From Lactiplantibacillus brownii (GTDB lineage Bacteria > Bacillota > Bacilli > Lactobacillales > Lactobacillaceae), in assembly GCF_031085375.1 (NCBI RefSeq), contig NZ_JAVCWF010000001.1, positions 2,356,001-2,420,000 on the forward strand: 64,000 nt of DNA. The letters run 5' to 3'. Positions 51,045 through 61,670 of this stretch are shown here, piece by piece. The position numbers and the translations under genes are program-made. How positions within the stretch are numbered: position 1 is the first letter of the stretch; each line of letters starts with the position of its first letter. The notes below the pieces were generated by a model. That model made no database searches, had not been told where the DNA came from, and saw only the letters and a list, made by a program, of their open reading frames with translations.

Positions 51045-51518
51045 TAACCTCATCCATTCGTTTCCATTTATGTAAGCCTTTACTTTGTCAAGCGTACAGT
51101 TAATTGGACTGGACCGCAAGTTTTTTTAAACGTCATTAGTTCCTAGACGAATGTCCCGTTTGGTCTGTCGAAAATAAGCAGCCCTATTTAATAGTAAGAT
51201 CATGATTCTGGTTTTCAATTTAGTGGCGCAAAACTGATTGGTTTCGACACTCTAATAACCGTCATCACTTCTGGAGATAATTACTAAGCTTTATCAAAGC
51301 TACTCTGCCCATTAATCATGGTTATTTACTAAATCGTACTGTTTAACTACAATCAGTAAAAAGTACAATTTCCATTAAAGTGGGGTAAATTTTGACCAGT
51401 CAACGGTGACGATAATCAGCCATTAATCAAATTATTTGGCCACCAATATGCGCCTTAATCGTTATGTGCTAAAGCTTTCAGTAATCTGATCATAATTTCA
51501 TTAAAATACCATCCCTTT

Positions 51519-51547
51519 TTGATAGTTATTGGCGTAAACTATGTATA
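51519..51547 (+). promoter_or_regulatory. Possible promoter of the surface-protein gene
   Basis: TTGATA (51519-51524) and TGTATA (51542-51547) are 17 bases apart, about 100 bases before the TTG start. The rest of the 600-base gap 51045-51644 is A/T-rich and has no frame or repeat I could support, apart from a small hairpin TTTGTG-AAC-CACAAA at 51594-51608 in the probable leader. Confidence 0.35.
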
Positions 51548-51644
51548 TGGTCACGGATGGTAATGAGCGTCATTAATGTCATGCTTACAGGCCATTTGTG
51601 AACCACAAACTTTCTAAAACTATCCCAAAAGGAGTGTTTTAATT

Positions 51645-54600
51645 TTGAATCAATCCAAGTCCGTCACCACCGCTGTCTTAGTTAGTATTGCTGCTGTAGG
51701 TGCGGGGGTTGCACCTAGCCTCAATGCTAACGCCGCTACCACCGGAGATAACAGCCACATTGCCCGTTCAGTCACTACCGATTTCTCAGATATTAACCAA
51801 GCTCAAGTCAACGTTACCCAAGCCCAAGCCGCTAAGGACCAAGCTCAAGTTAACGTGGATTCTAAGACTCAGGCTGCCAAGGATACTCAAAACAAGTCTG
51901 ATGCGACCAACCAATCGGTCCAAGACAACAAGAATACCGTCACCTCAGCTCAAAACAAGGTTAATTCAGCCCAAGCCATCAAAGATGAAGCTACGCCTGA
52001 CAACATTTCAAAGGCTAAGGACAAGGTTACTACTGCTGACACCAGTGTCGGTGCTGCTAAGGACACACAAACTTCAAATCAAGGCGTGGTCAACCAAGCA
52101 ACTGATGCTGTCAATACCCAACAAGGTCAGACTGATCAGGCCCAAAAGAATGTAAATGCGGCTCAATCTGCCGCTAACACTTCTCAACAAAATGTTGATG
52201 ACAAGACAAACACTTACAATCAGTTGACCCCTGACAACTTAAAAGCTAAGCAAGATCAAGCCAACAAAACAATTAATACAACTGAGGCTGCTCAATCTGC
52301 TGCTGACACGAATTTAACCACGGCCAACGCAAATGTCCAGTCCACTCAACAAGCATCCGACAAGGCCAAACAAGACGCCAATGCTGCTGCCTCAACCACT
52401 GCGGATGCTCAACACAAGCAGACGGATGCACAAACAGCTTCTGACAAAGCCAATGCTGACAAGAACGCTGTCCAAGGTTCACATGATGGCGCAATTAATC
52501 AAGCCAACGAAGAACAAAAGAAGCTGGATGCACTAGACACGGGTAAATTAACTCAAAAGGTTACTGACACTCAAAACAGTATTAACCAAGACAACTCAGA
52601 TATTGCTAATACGCAACAACAACAGCAACAAACTGCGGCTGACAAGGCAAATACTGATAAAGATGTTCAAAACAAAACCAACAATTTAAACAACGCTAAC
52701 ACTAACCTTTCAAATGCTCAAAACAAGGCTAACAGTGCGAATGCTAATCAGGTCAATGCCCAAAACGATTTGAATCAGAAGAACCAAACCATTAACGACA
52801 TTCAAAGCCAAATTGATGCTGTACCTGTTTTGAACATTGATAAAGCAGCGTGGGAGAAAGCAGTTAATGGGCTGGTGCCTGCCGATCAAATTGCCAATAT
52901 GACAGATGCCGAATACGCAGTTTATGAACAAAAATGGAATGCATATTGTCAAGAGTTCTTCAACAAAACCTATGAGGCTAACAAATTCAAATACACTACA
53001 AACGATCAGAACACTAAGATTACTAGCATTTCTCAACTAACAATCGCTCAATATCAAGACCTAGTGAACTATGCCTTAATTCTTTTAAATCAAGGTCGCA
53101 ATATTTGGCGCGGCGATAATATCGAAATGAAATCACAAGTTGTTGATTTAAATGCCGCCAAAGATGTAGCACAAGCCTACAACGACGCCGGATTAAATGT
53201 ATTTGACGAGAAAACCCATTTAAGTGATGCCGTAGATAAGGTTGCAGCGAAATACCATGTGGGTATCGGTAACTATGTAGGTCTTGGAGAAGACTGGGGC
53301 CAGACATTTATTGATAACATGATCAAAAAGAATGGTTCAATTTCAATTGCCCAAATAAAAGGGCAATTAGTAACCGTAATCGAGTTAATGTTATTTGGTG
53401 ATGGTGGCAACAACAGCTGGGGCCATTTTCATTCAATGATGGGTGGTTCAGAAACTAGTGAAAATTACAACAACCAATATTACTTTGGATTGGCATTTGA
53501 TCAATATGGCCATGTACATTTCACGACTCGCTCTGATGCAAATATCAACGGGACCACTCCAGATACAACGCCAATTATCACTACCCCGTCTTTGAACGAA
53601 CTAAACACGTACTTGGGTACAGCAACTAACACTCGTAATTCCGCTCAATCAGCTTTGGACGCCGCTAAGCACGCTAATGTAACTGCAACTCAAAAACTTC
53701 AAGATGCGAAAACCACACTTACTAATGCGCAATATGACTTAGCTACAGCCCAAAACACTCAATCTAGTCTTGCCAACAAAATTCAAGCATTATCAGTGCA
53801 ACTACAACAACAATCAGACAAGTTAAACACTGATCAGGCCACTTTAACACAAGCTAAGTCTGACTTAAGTAACTTGCAAGCCACACGAGATGCCCAAATT
53901 AAGGTTGTAGCTGCCGCGCAAGCCAAGGTACAATCAACCGGTGATGCTTTAGCTCAGGCAACTGCTAACGCTGACAATAAGGCTAAGTTACTAACTGCTG
54001 CTAACCAAACTTTGGATGCCGCTAAACAAGTTCAATCGATTGCGGATGGTAATGCCCAATCCGCTGCAACTGCCGCACAGGATGCCGTTACTAAGGCTAA
54101 AAACGCCACTGATGCTTTAGCAGCCACTAAACAACACGTTGCTGATGCCAAAGCTGAATTAGCATCCATCACGGCTGAACTGGCTGATTTTGCGAACGTG
54201 AAAGCCCACGCTTTATCTGAATTAAACAGCGCTAAGGCACTTTTAGCCAATGCACAAGCTCAATTGGATAGTGCTAAATCTACCCTTAACGGTCAGCAAA
54301 AAGCATTAGATACCGCTAACCAGGCACTCGCAAACGCCAAGACTAGTTTGGAAACTGCCACTCAAGCTGTTAAGGACCGCCAAAGCGAATACGAAACTGC
54401 TAAGGCAAAGTTATCACAACTGGAAAATGCGGACGCTACTTTAGCTGCTGCTAAAAGTGCATTAAACGATGCAACAATTACGCTAAAGCAAGCAGAACAA
54501 AATGACATGTCGGCCAAACAAAAAGCTGAAGCTGCCAAGCAATCACTTATAGAAGCAAAATTAGCCTTGATCAATGCCAATTCTGCTTATGATCGCGCTA

Positions 54601-55136
54601 AAACAGTCTTGGATAGTCTCCAAGTTAAGCATGACTTAGAAGTGAAATTGGCTGAAGAACGTGCCAAGCAAGCGGCTGACAACGCGGCAGCTCAGACCAA
54701 AATCGAGGAACTTGTCAATCAGTACAATGCTGCCAAAGAAGAGCTAGCCAGACTCAAACGGTTAGCTGAAGACACTGCAACGCCGACCAACCAAAATTAT
54801 CAAGCTGCCCTCCTCAAAGTTCAATCACTGGCTAAAGCCATCGATGCTGCCAAAGCTGCTGCTAACTTAACGACACTAGCTATGACACAACAGTCGGAAA
54901 ACGCTCAAGCAAATTCAGTTCTTTCAATTGGCAACCATACCGGTGTCGTTCTACCAACGAGTACTAATAATCATCGTGCCCAGCCACTATCCATGCTTAG
55001 CAAGAATAGTGCACTGCCACAAACTAGCGAATCTAGCCACAAAGCTACTTCAACTTTTGGCACTGCTCTTCTAGGCTTGTTATTGGGAATCCTAACTTTG
55101 GGAACCTTTAAGTTTCGCAAGCCTCACCGGAACTAA
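51645..55136 (+). CDS. SEC10/PgrA-like LPQTSE cell-wall-anchored surface protein
   Basis: 1163 residues. A signal peptide (cleavage likely after 'SLNANA', about residue 30) is followed by about 350 residues of Ala/Gln/Asp/Lys-rich coiled coil ('NAAQSAANTSQQNVDDKTN' type), a globular SEC10/PgrA surface-exclusion domain (about 395-645) with the CAP-like 'SWGHFHSMMGG' box near 588, a second coiled coil of about 440 residues, and a C-terminal sorting signal: LPQTSE at 1124, a hydrophobic span and a basic tail FRKPHRN. LPQTxE is the L. plantarum-group variant of LPxTG. It is probably an adhesin or a surface-exclusion/aggregation factor. The start is TTG with AAAGGAG upstream. Confidence 0.9.
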   Translation: MNQSKSVTTAVLVSIAAVGAGVAPSLNANAATTGDNSHIARSVTTDFSDINQAQVNVTQAQAAKDQAQVNVDSKTQAAKDTQNKSDATNQSVQDNKNTVTSAQNKVNSAQAIKDEATPDNISKAKDKVTTADTSVGAAKDTQTSNQGVVNQATDAVNTQQGQTDQAQKNVNAAQSAANTSQQNVDDKTNTYNQLTPDNLKAKQDQANKTINTTEAAQSAADTNLTTANANVQSTQQASDKAKQDANAAASTTADAQHKQTDAQTASDKANADKNAVQGSHDGAINQANEEQKKLDALDTGKLTQKVTDTQNSINQDNSDIANTQQQQQQTAADKANTDKDVQNKTNNLNNANTNLSNAQNKANSANANQVNAQNDLNQKNQTINDIQSQIDAVPVLNIDKAAWEKAVNGLVPADQIANMTDAEYAVYEQKWNAYCQEFFNKTYEANKFKYTTNDQNTKITSISQLTIAQYQDLVNYALILLNQGRNIWRGDNIEMKSQVVDLNAAKDVAQAYNDAGLNVFDEKTHLSDAVDKVAAKYHVGIGNYVGLGEDWGQTFIDNMIKKNGSISIAQIKGQLVTVIELMLFGDGGNNSWGHFHSMMGGSETSENYNNQYYFGLAFDQYGHVHFTTRSDANINGTTPDTTPIITTPSLNELNTYLGTATNTRNSAQSALDAAKHANVTATQKLQDAKTTLTNAQYDLATAQNTQSSLANKIQALSVQLQQQSDKLNTDQATLTQAKSDLSNLQATRDAQIKVVAAAQAKVQSTGDALAQATANADNKAKLLTAANQTLDAAKQVQSIADGNAQSAATAAQDAVTKAKNATDALAATKQHVADAKAELASITAELADFANVKAHALSELNSAKALLANAQAQLDSAKSTLNGQQKALDTANQALANAKTSLETATQAVKDRQSEYETAKAKLSQLENADATLAAAKSALNDATITLKQAEQNDMSAKQKAEAAKQSLIEAKLALINANSAYDRAKTVLDSLQVKHDLEVKLAEERAKQAADNAAAQTKIEELVNQYNAAKEELARLKRLAEDTATPTNQNYQAALLKVQSLAKAIDAAKAAANLTTLAMTQQSENAQANSVLSIGNHTGVVLPTSTNNHRAQPLSMLSKNSALPQTSESSHKATSTFGTALLGLLLGILTLGTFKFRKPHRN

Positions 55137-55190
55137 GTCAAACGATTAGTCCGCTTCTTTACTGAGTAATCAACATTCATAGCATACCAA

Positions 55191-55238
55191 AAGACCGGCT
55201 ATTACTCGTTTCAGCTTCGAGTGATAGTCAGTCTTTTT
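55191..55238 (+). terminator. Intrinsic terminator of the surface-protein gene
   Basis: Interrupted stem AGACCGGCTATTACTCG with CGAGTGATAGTCAGTCT around a nine-base loop, then TTTTTT, 55 bases after the stop. Confidence 0.85.
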
Positions 55239-55317
55239 TCTGATTTTTATAAATATCAAACAACCTGTAAGCTGTGATTGAAGCTAGCTTAATGCGATTC
55301 ATCCGCTCAAAGCTCAG

Positions 55318-57144
55318 TTAAAATGCGCCCCCACCGGAGCCACCGCCAAAGCCACCCGAACTCCCGCCCGAAAAGCCACCGGAACCACCAGCTGGTGAGC
55401 TAGCCCCACTTGAGGCATCGAGTGCCCCTGAAAAGCTGTCACTTAGCGTCCCTGATAAATCAAAATCAAAGCCATCATTGGCAAAGAAGATTGGATAGTA
55501 AATGCCAATGCCCGCTGCGAGCGTGGCCGTACCGAAATCAATCGCCAACTTATTCGCAACCGGTTCTGCTAAGCCAAATGCAGCCGCATATGGTAAGATT
55601 TGTTCCCATAAAACCAAGTCACCGATCTCAGCTGTATTAAAATGGCCAATATCTTTTAGCATCTGCCGAAAACCAGTAATTTGATTCACCAGCGCAAGGC
55701 CCTCATCCGTATTGATCGTAATTTTACGATAATTAACGATTGCCAGCAGCCAGATCAGCCCAGTTAAAATTGCCACGACTATCCCAGTGATCAGCGCCAA
55801 CAAAGGACTGATTAGTAATCCAACCAACGTCGCCAAGAGACTGATAATTGTCGTTGCCACACCAAAGCCTAACCAAATATGGCGTAACCGATAGTTAGTT
55901 TGATCTTGATAGGCGGCAACTGCCTCGTCAATCGTGTGTTGCCACTGTGTAAACCATTTATTTAGCCGTCCCTTGGTATCCTTTTCTCCAAACTTCTTTA
56001 GTTGATCTAACCGTAATTCATCACGAACCGCTACCTTATCAAAGCAGTGCGCTAAAAATGAATTCGTGATGGGCGCTAATTTAGTTAGTTTTACAGTCGG
56101 TTTTCGTTTTCCTAAGATTGGTTCAAGCGTCAACTCTTTGTCAGCGGCCGCTTGCAAAATTTCTGCCGATAGTGCCCGCGTATCCGGTGACGCGGTTCGC
56201 CACAAGGATTGCGCCACGGCTGGTTGCACTGTTGGCACATCAAATGAGTGATTGATTGGAATTGGCCGCTGATGCGAATTAGCAGGATGGCGTCGCAGCC
56301 ACCACCAATAACCCAGCACAGTCACGACTAATGCGACTATCGCTAATCCATACAACACCTTGCCGATCAACGATTGTCGCCGCCGCTTAGCATTAGCCGC
56401 TTTCGCCAACGCAGCCTCTTGCTTTTGCGCTGCAACAAGACGTTTTTTGGAACTAGTTCGCTGATTAGTTGCTGTCACGCTAGTTGGAAATAGCAAGTGA
56501 CTTTCAACAAAGGAATTCTCTGGATTGCTGGGCAAAGTCATCGTCACGCGACCGTTCCTTTTATCGACCTGCGTGTGACCAGTCAGCGGTCCATGCGTCC
56601 AAGCTTGCAACTGTTTAATATTTTTAGCGGGTAACTGGATGGTTAACCGGACCTTCTTCAGCGGTTCATCCCAACCCGTTCCAATAATTTTCCAGTTTAG
56701 TTCAGCCGTATCTTGATAATTCGTAATAACTCCGAGTAGGCGATAACGATAGGCGACCCGAAGTTCATCACCAGCGCTGACCGCGCGATAAAGTTTCACT
56801 CGAAATTGTTTTTTCGTTTGAGTCAGTTGATAGGTGTTATTAGCCTCGTTTTGCGTCGACCGCGCAGTTTCTGTCATCCCACCATTTAACCGCGTGGCGA
56901 CCCCTTCAAATTGTGCACCTTGGATACCATGCAGATCTTGCACGTTATAGACCCCATGGTAATCGTCGCCAAAGAGATAGTTTATCTCCTGGCTGACTTC
57001 TGCACTCCCATCTTTAGCCACATCTACATGCACATCATAATTTTTGATCGTATAATCTGCTTGCACAGCCAACGGTCGCCAACTGAGTGTGATGATGGTT
57101 ACAAACATGCTCGCAATGATGAACCACCAAAGTCGTCGTTTCAT
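55318..57144 (-). CDS. DUF2207 domain membrane protein
   Basis: 608 residues. A signal peptide (about 1-29) opens to an extracytoplasmic DUF2207 domain ('YDVHVDVAKDGSAEVSQEI', about 34-220), a membrane segment (about 265-285), a cytoplasmic region, two further membrane segments (about 425-470) and a C-terminal Gly/Ser-rich tail 'GGFSGGSSGGFGGGSGG'. The Gly-rich tail is usual in this family. The role is unknown; relatives lie in envelope-related loci. GAGGGG precedes the ATG. Convergent with the surface-protein gene. Confidence 0.87.
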   Translation of the reverse strand: MKRRLWWFIIASMFVTIITLSWRPLAVQADYTIKNYDVHVDVAKDGSAEVSQEINYLFGDDYHGVYNVQDLHGIQGAQFEGVATRLNGGMTETARSTQNEANNTYQLTQTKKQFRVKLYRAVSAGDELRVAYRYRLLGVITNYQDTAELNWKIIGTGWDEPLKKVRLTIQLPAKNIKQLQAWTHGPLTGHTQVDKRNGRVTMTLPSNPENSFVESHLLFPTSVTATNQRTSSKKRLVAAQKQEAALAKAANAKRRRQSLIGKVLYGLAIVALVVTVLGYWWWLRRHPANSHQRPIPINHSFDVPTVQPAVAQSLWRTASPDTRALSAEILQAAADKELTLEPILGKRKPTVKLTKLAPITNSFLAHCFDKVAVRDELRLDQLKKFGEKDTKGRLNKWFTQWQHTIDEAVAAYQDQTNYRLRHIWLGFGVATTIISLLATLVGLLISPLLALITGIVVAILTGLIWLLAIVNYRKITINTDEGLALVNQITGFRQMLKDIGHFNTAEIGDLVLWEQILPYAAAFGLAEPVANKLAIDFGTATLAAGIGIYYPIFFANDGFDFDLSGTLSDSFSGALDASSGASSPAGGSGGFSGGSSGGFGGGSGGGAF

Positions 57145-57273
57145 AGGCCACCCCTCATTTCCCCGATTTAGCTCAATTTTACCATACCAATTCGGGCACA
57201 GCTAATCTTACGATAAGGCGCTCAATTTTGGTGATTGCTGCTCGCTGCAGTGGTCCGAAAAGTTTCCATTCAA

Positions 57274-57305
57274 CAAAAAATGGTCACCCGTTTAGGCGAC
57301 CATTT
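57274..57305 (-). terminator. Intrinsic terminator
   Basis: AAATGGTCGCC/GGTGACCATTT-type stem with a six-base loop and A6 at the left on the plus strand, nine bases past the stop of the leftward membrane-protein gene. Confidence 0.8.
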
Positions 57306-57313
57306 GACCGTAT

Positions 57314-58969
57314 TTAAGGCTTACGACTGAGACTAATTCCTAAACCAACCCAAGTAACTAAACTTATGGCAATTAAGGGGTAGTCAAAACTAGGCGCTTG
57401 GGCTTTGACGACCAACTGATTACGGCGTTTTGGCAATTTTAATCTGAGATGATCCGTCGCTAAGCTTTTAACTGGCTCACCATTAAGGGTCATGTGGTAA
57501 GTGACGCCACGATATTGTGCAAATGCCAGATCTGTCACCCGGCCCTTTTGTGGCGTTTCAACCAGATAAATGCCACGATCACCCGTGCTGTGTTCAAGCG
57601 TTAATTTAGTCTGATTGTGTATTTCTAAGACGTCCTTGCCAGCCTTCGACTTTGGATGATATTCAGGTAAATAACTCGTCGTATTTAACATCTGAAAATA
57701 GGTGCCGCGCGCAACGATGCGATGCGGATCACCCGCCGGCACCGGATGCATCGACTGGTTGAATAAACCCAGCGAGCTGAGCGCCATTAACGTGATGACT
57801 GCCATACCACTCCAATAAGTCCGGCGTTTCAACGGATGCTGATTACAATAAAGCACTAGCGTAACCATCGTTAATAACGCGGTGGCACACAACAGTCGAC
57901 CCCAAAACTGAATCACGCCCACTGGTGACTGGGCTAACTTTTCCCATGGCCACCAGCTTAAAGTGATGACGATACTGAGCAAAGTTAGTTTTAACCACGG
58001 AATCCAGGTTTCCTGCTTATAACTTGCAGCATACCGGAACCATTGACTCACCAAGAAGCCCAAGAGCACCATGACTGGTAGCCCTACGCTCCAACTACTC
58101 GCAACTTCACTAAAACGATTAGTGAGCCACACTTGTTGCACCTGTGCCAAATCAATCGTGATTAAATTTCGAAATGGTACCGTCATTTGATTATTAAAGC
58201 TGACATAAATAAGATTGCCTAAGGAATAAGCTGAGGCCCCTAAGGCAACGATACCTGCTTTTAACAAACCAAATAACTCAGATCGTTTAAGCTTGCGTTG
58301 CCACCAACGGATTGCTTCGATCAAGCCAAGGACAAGGCTAACGACTAATAATGACAACACATGACTATTCGCGATTCCGGCCATGCCGACTGCCAACCAT
58401 AGCCAACCCCGATTGACCCGTTCAGACTGCCAGAGCTGTAAACACCCCAACAAGACTAATGGTAAAAATAAGTACGCCAACAGCTCACCCATCGCAGTAC
58501 GCGCATATAACAATGCCAAATGATAGGTATTCAATAAATAAATCGTCACACCTAATAGCTGATAACGGCGGCTACTGGTTAACTGTCGGCAGAGTAACCA
58601 ACTAGTGAGGCCAGTCAGCCAGTTAACGAGTAAAAAACCTATCGCCATGGCTAATATCGGACTCGCCACTAAAAAGCGGGGCCCGATAAAAATAACTGCC
58701 GTCAGCCATGGATACATGCCATTGACCGCTAAGCCCTGCTGACCAAAGCCAAAGAAATTAACTAATGGTGGTAATTGTAAACCCTGCAATGACCGATAAA
58801 CCTGTTCAAGTCGTGTAAAATGAATGCGACTATCCGAGGACATAATAACCGCATGATGCCAAAATTCGGGCACGGTGATTAATAATCCTAATCCTAAAAT
58901 TCCTACAACCAATGCCATACTTCGATACCGCTCAATTCCCCATGAACGGCATTTTGCGATCACTTCCAC
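57314..58969 (-). CDS. Polytopic membrane protein, PTPS-related/GT-C-like
   Basis: About 551 residues with ten or more membrane segments and a C-terminal extracytoplasmic beta domain (about 410-530) before the last span. 'SSDSRIHFTRLEQVYRSL' in the first outer loop, with an acidic pair after the first span, resembles GT-C glycosyltransferases and the '6-pyruvoyl-tetrahydropterin synthase-related' membrane family often annotated in lactobacilli. Function unproven; possibly a lipid-linked sugar transferase acting on wall polymers. The start is unclear: ATG at 58984 has no clear site, while the GTG at 58969 has GGGGGA about seven bases upstream and is preferred. Confidence 0.75.
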   Translation of the reverse strand: MEVIAKCRSWGIERYRSMALVVGILGLGLLITVPEFWHHAVIMSSDSRIHFTRLEQVYRSLQGLQLPPLVNFFGFGQQGLAVNGMYPWLTAVIFIGPRFLVASPILAMAIGFLLVNWLTGLTSWLLCRQLTSSRRYQLLGVTIYLLNTYHLALLYARTAMGELLAYLFLPLVLLGCLQLWQSERVNRGWLWLAVGMAGIANSHVLSLLVVSLVLGLIEAIRWWQRKLKRSELFGLLKAGIVALGASAYSLGNLIYVSFNNQMTVPFRNLITIDLAQVQQVWLTNRFSEVASSWSVGLPVMVLLGFLVSQWFRYAASYKQETWIPWLKLTLLSIVITLSWWPWEKLAQSPVGVIQFWGRLLCATALLTMVTLVLYCNQHPLKRRTYWSGMAVITLMALSSLGLFNQSMHPVPAGDPHRIVARGTYFQMLNTTSYLPEYHPKSKAGKDVLEIHNQTKLTLEHSTGDRGIYLVETPQKGRVTDLAFAQYRGVTYHMTLNGEPVKSLATDHLRLKLPKRRNQLVVKAQAPSFDYPLIAISLVTWVGLGISLSRKP

Positions 58970-59150
58970 AACTATTTCCCCCATACTTTTGACCAATCAT
59001 TATGACCCAACCGTTTGCTTGATTGTACTAATTATCATAGTTTAACATACGTGCGAATCCGAATACACTTCAATGTGCAAATCTAGCCGGTTGTTGTAGC
59101 ATAGAATTAATCGTTCAATCACCATTAATCAGAAAGGAAGTCTCGATTTC

Positions 59151-61661
59151 ATGCCTAATTCCACCATCCCGACCCATATCAAGGTCCGCGGTGCCCATGT
59201 CAACAACTTAAAAAATATGTCTGTTGATATCCCTTTAAATTCATTTGTGGCCATCACCGGTCGTAGTGGCTCCGGTAAATCTTCACTCGCCATGGGCGTG
59301 CTTTACGCTGAAGGGGCACGGCGCTACTTAAATGCGCTCTCCACTTTCACTCGGCGCCGGATTAACCAAGTCGGCAAAGCCAATGTTGATTCGGTTGAAT
59401 ATTTGCCATCCGCATTGGCCTTGCGCCAACGCCCACAAGTCCCAGGAGTCCGTTCGACCGTTGGGACCATGTCTGAAAGTTTAAATATTCTGCGACTAGT
59501 CTTTTCGCGACTCGGTTCACCCGTCTGTCCTAATGGGCATCGCCTGAAACCAACCTTAGCGATTGCTGAAAATATGGGCCATTTAACTTGTCCAGTTTGT
59601 GGCGTACATTTTACCGCCTTTGGTGCAGAAAGCTTTGCCTTCAATTCCACCGGTGCTTGTCCCACCTGTGGCGGACTCGGTGAAGTCCGCCAGATCAACG
59701 CCGATTTGCTCATTGCGGATGAAGATCAAACCATTCGTGAAGGCGCGGTGGCTGCTTGGCACTTACCAGGCCGAAATTTCATGCCCATCGTCGCCAATGG
59801 TATCGGCATTCCTATCGACGTGCCCTACAAAGATCTCAGTGCCGCCGACAAGCAGCGAGTGCTACACGGCGACAAACAAACCGTTGAAATCAGCATTCCC
59901 AGTGCTAAAGGAAAAATTTTCCACATGAACAACGCAGTCTATGAGAATGCCTTTGCCGCAGTGGAAGACAGCATGGCAACGACTAAAAACGAACGGACCA
60001 TCAAACGTTTGAATCGCTTCTATACTTTTGACACCTGTCCCGATTGCCACGGCTCTCGCTTCAATCCAAAATTGTTACAACAATTATTGGTTGGCAAAAA
60101 CATCGCCGAAGTCAGTGATCTGACGGTCGCTGATCTACATCAATTTGCTAAAAAAATCGTGGCTTGGCTCCCAGACAGTATGCAGACTTTGGGTCAATCT
60201 CTAGTTTCTGAATTATTATTAAGCCTACAACCAATGGAAGACCTCGGCTTAGATTACCTCACTTTAAGTCGCCCAGGTGCGACCTTATCCACTGGTGAAT
60301 TACAACGAATCCAATTAGGACGTACATTGCGGAGTGCCACTACCGGGGTTCTCTATGTTTTAGATGAACCCTCCGTTGGCTTACATCCGGCCAATGTCGC
60401 CGGGTTAATCAAGACCTTTCGTGGCCTAGTTGCCCAAGGAAACTCTGTGGTCGTCGTCGACCATGATACGAGTATCATCTCCGCCGCAGATTACGTGCTT
60501 GAAATTGGCCCAGGCGCGGGTAAAAACGGCGGCACGATTGTCGACCAAGGGACCGTTGCAACGATCAAGCAGCAATCGACCTCCTTGATTGCCCCATTTT
60601 TAAACGGCACAGCCACCTTGCGCGAGCGTCCCGTCTTAGCAGATCGTGACCTCTGGACTAAGGGCAGTCTTGATATTGAAGTAGCGCATCGTTTCAACAT
60701 CCAAGATATTACCGCTCATATTCCCAAGAATCGGCTCACAACAATTACTGGGATGAGCGGTGCGGGTAAAACGACGCTGATCTTGGATAGCTTGATTCCA
60801 GCTTTAGAAGCGACGGCCAAACATCTACCACTACCAAAACACGTGACACATTTTAACAATAATCATGTCCGTCACGTCATTAAGGTAGATTCCGTTCCAG
60901 TTGGTAAGAATGTTCGGTCAACCGTGGCCACCTACACCAACATTTTGGATAATTTACGGCGCCTATTTGCAGCGACCCCTGCCGCTAAGCAAAAAGGTTG
61001 GACCGCCAGTCAATTTTCTTACAATGTCGCGGCGGGCGCTTGTCCAACTTGTGGCGGGACTGGCGAAATTTCGCTAGACGTGCAGTATCTGCCCGATATC
61101 AACGAAGTCTGCCCACAATGCCATGGCGCTCGTTACAATAAAGAAACTTTAACCATCGATTGGCAAGGCAAAAACATCGCCGAGATTCTCGCCCTATCCG
61201 TGGATGAAGCGTTGGACTTTTTCAAAGCCGAAACGAGCATTGAAAATACGTTACAGATTCTTCACGACATGGGACTAGGCTACTTGTTACTTGGTGAAAG
61301 TACCCCCGCACTATCCGGTGGTGAAGCGCAACGCCTAAAGTTAACTTCACGAATCGGGAAACGCCAAAATGGGACTTTATTTGTCTTCGATGAACCTTCC
61401 GTTGGCTTACATCCGCTAGACATTCAGCAACTGGTCAAAGTTTTCAATCAGCTGATCCAACAAGGTGCCACGGTCATCGCCATCGAGCATGATTTAGATG
61501 TCATCGCTAACGCCGACTATATTATTGATATGGGTCCGGCTGGTGGTATCAACGGTGGTCACATTGTGGCAACCGGGACACCTACCGAGGTTAGTCATAA
61601 TTCGGCTAGTGTTACGGGTAAATATTTGAAACAACATTTAGCCTTATTTGGGCAAGCCTGA
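59151..61661 (+). CDS. UvrA paralogue (class II/UvrA2-like), short form
   Basis: 836 residues against about 940 for housekeeping UvrA. Walker A1 GRSGSGKSS (about 36-44), first signature 'LSTGELQRIQLG', 'VLDEPSVGLHP', Walker A2 GMSGAGKTT (about 537-545), second signature 'LSGGEAQRLKLTSR' and 'VFDEPSVGLHPLD'; zinc-type pairs CPTCGG, CPDCHG, CPTCGGTGE and CPQCHG. The region between Walker A1 and the first signature is shortened, where UvrB-binding residues lie in canonical UvrA, so it may not act with UvrB. Class II UvrA proteins are linked to drug or DNA-damage tolerance. Monocistronic with a strong terminator. Confidence 0.88.
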   Translation: MPNSTIPTHIKVRGAHVNNLKNMSVDIPLNSFVAITGRSGSGKSSLAMGVLYAEGARRYLNALSTFTRRRINQVGKANVDSVEYLPSALALRQRPQVPGVRSTVGTMSESLNILRLVFSRLGSPVCPNGHRLKPTLAIAENMGHLTCPVCGVHFTAFGAESFAFNSTGACPTCGGLGEVRQINADLLIADEDQTIREGAVAAWHLPGRNFMPIVANGIGIPIDVPYKDLSAADKQRVLHGDKQTVEISIPSAKGKIFHMNNAVYENAFAAVEDSMATTKNERTIKRLNRFYTFDTCPDCHGSRFNPKLLQQLLVGKNIAEVSDLTVADLHQFAKKIVAWLPDSMQTLGQSLVSELLLSLQPMEDLGLDYLTLSRPGATLSTGELQRIQLGRTLRSATTGVLYVLDEPSVGLHPANVAGLIKTFRGLVAQGNSVVVVDHDTSIISAADYVLEIGPGAGKNGGTIVDQGTVATIKQQSTSLIAPFLNGTATLRERPVLADRDLWTKGSLDIEVAHRFNIQDITAHIPKNRLTTITGMSGAGKTTLILDSLIPALEATAKHLPLPKHVTHFNNNHVRHVIKVDSVPVGKNVRSTVATYTNILDNLRRLFAATPAAKQKGWTASQFSYNVAAGACPTCGGTGEISLDVQYLPDINEVCPQCHGARYNKETLTIDWQGKNIAEILALSVDEALDFFKAETSIENTLQILHDMGLGYLLLGESTPALSGGEAQRLKLTSRIGKRQNGTLFVFDEPSVGLHPLDIQQLVKVFNQLIQQGATVIAIEHDLDVIANADYIIDMGPAGGINGGHIVATGTPTEVSHNSASVTGKYLKQHLALFGQA

Positions 61662-61670
61662 CATGATTTA

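Noticed and set aside
51150..51180. Possible fifth copy of the dispersed repeat (GTTTGGTCTG)
   Set aside because: Only about ten bases match and the second core is missing.
52710..53307. Minus-strand open frames inside the surface-protein gene
   Set aside because: They are shadows of the long coding frame; no ribosome sites or sensible composition.
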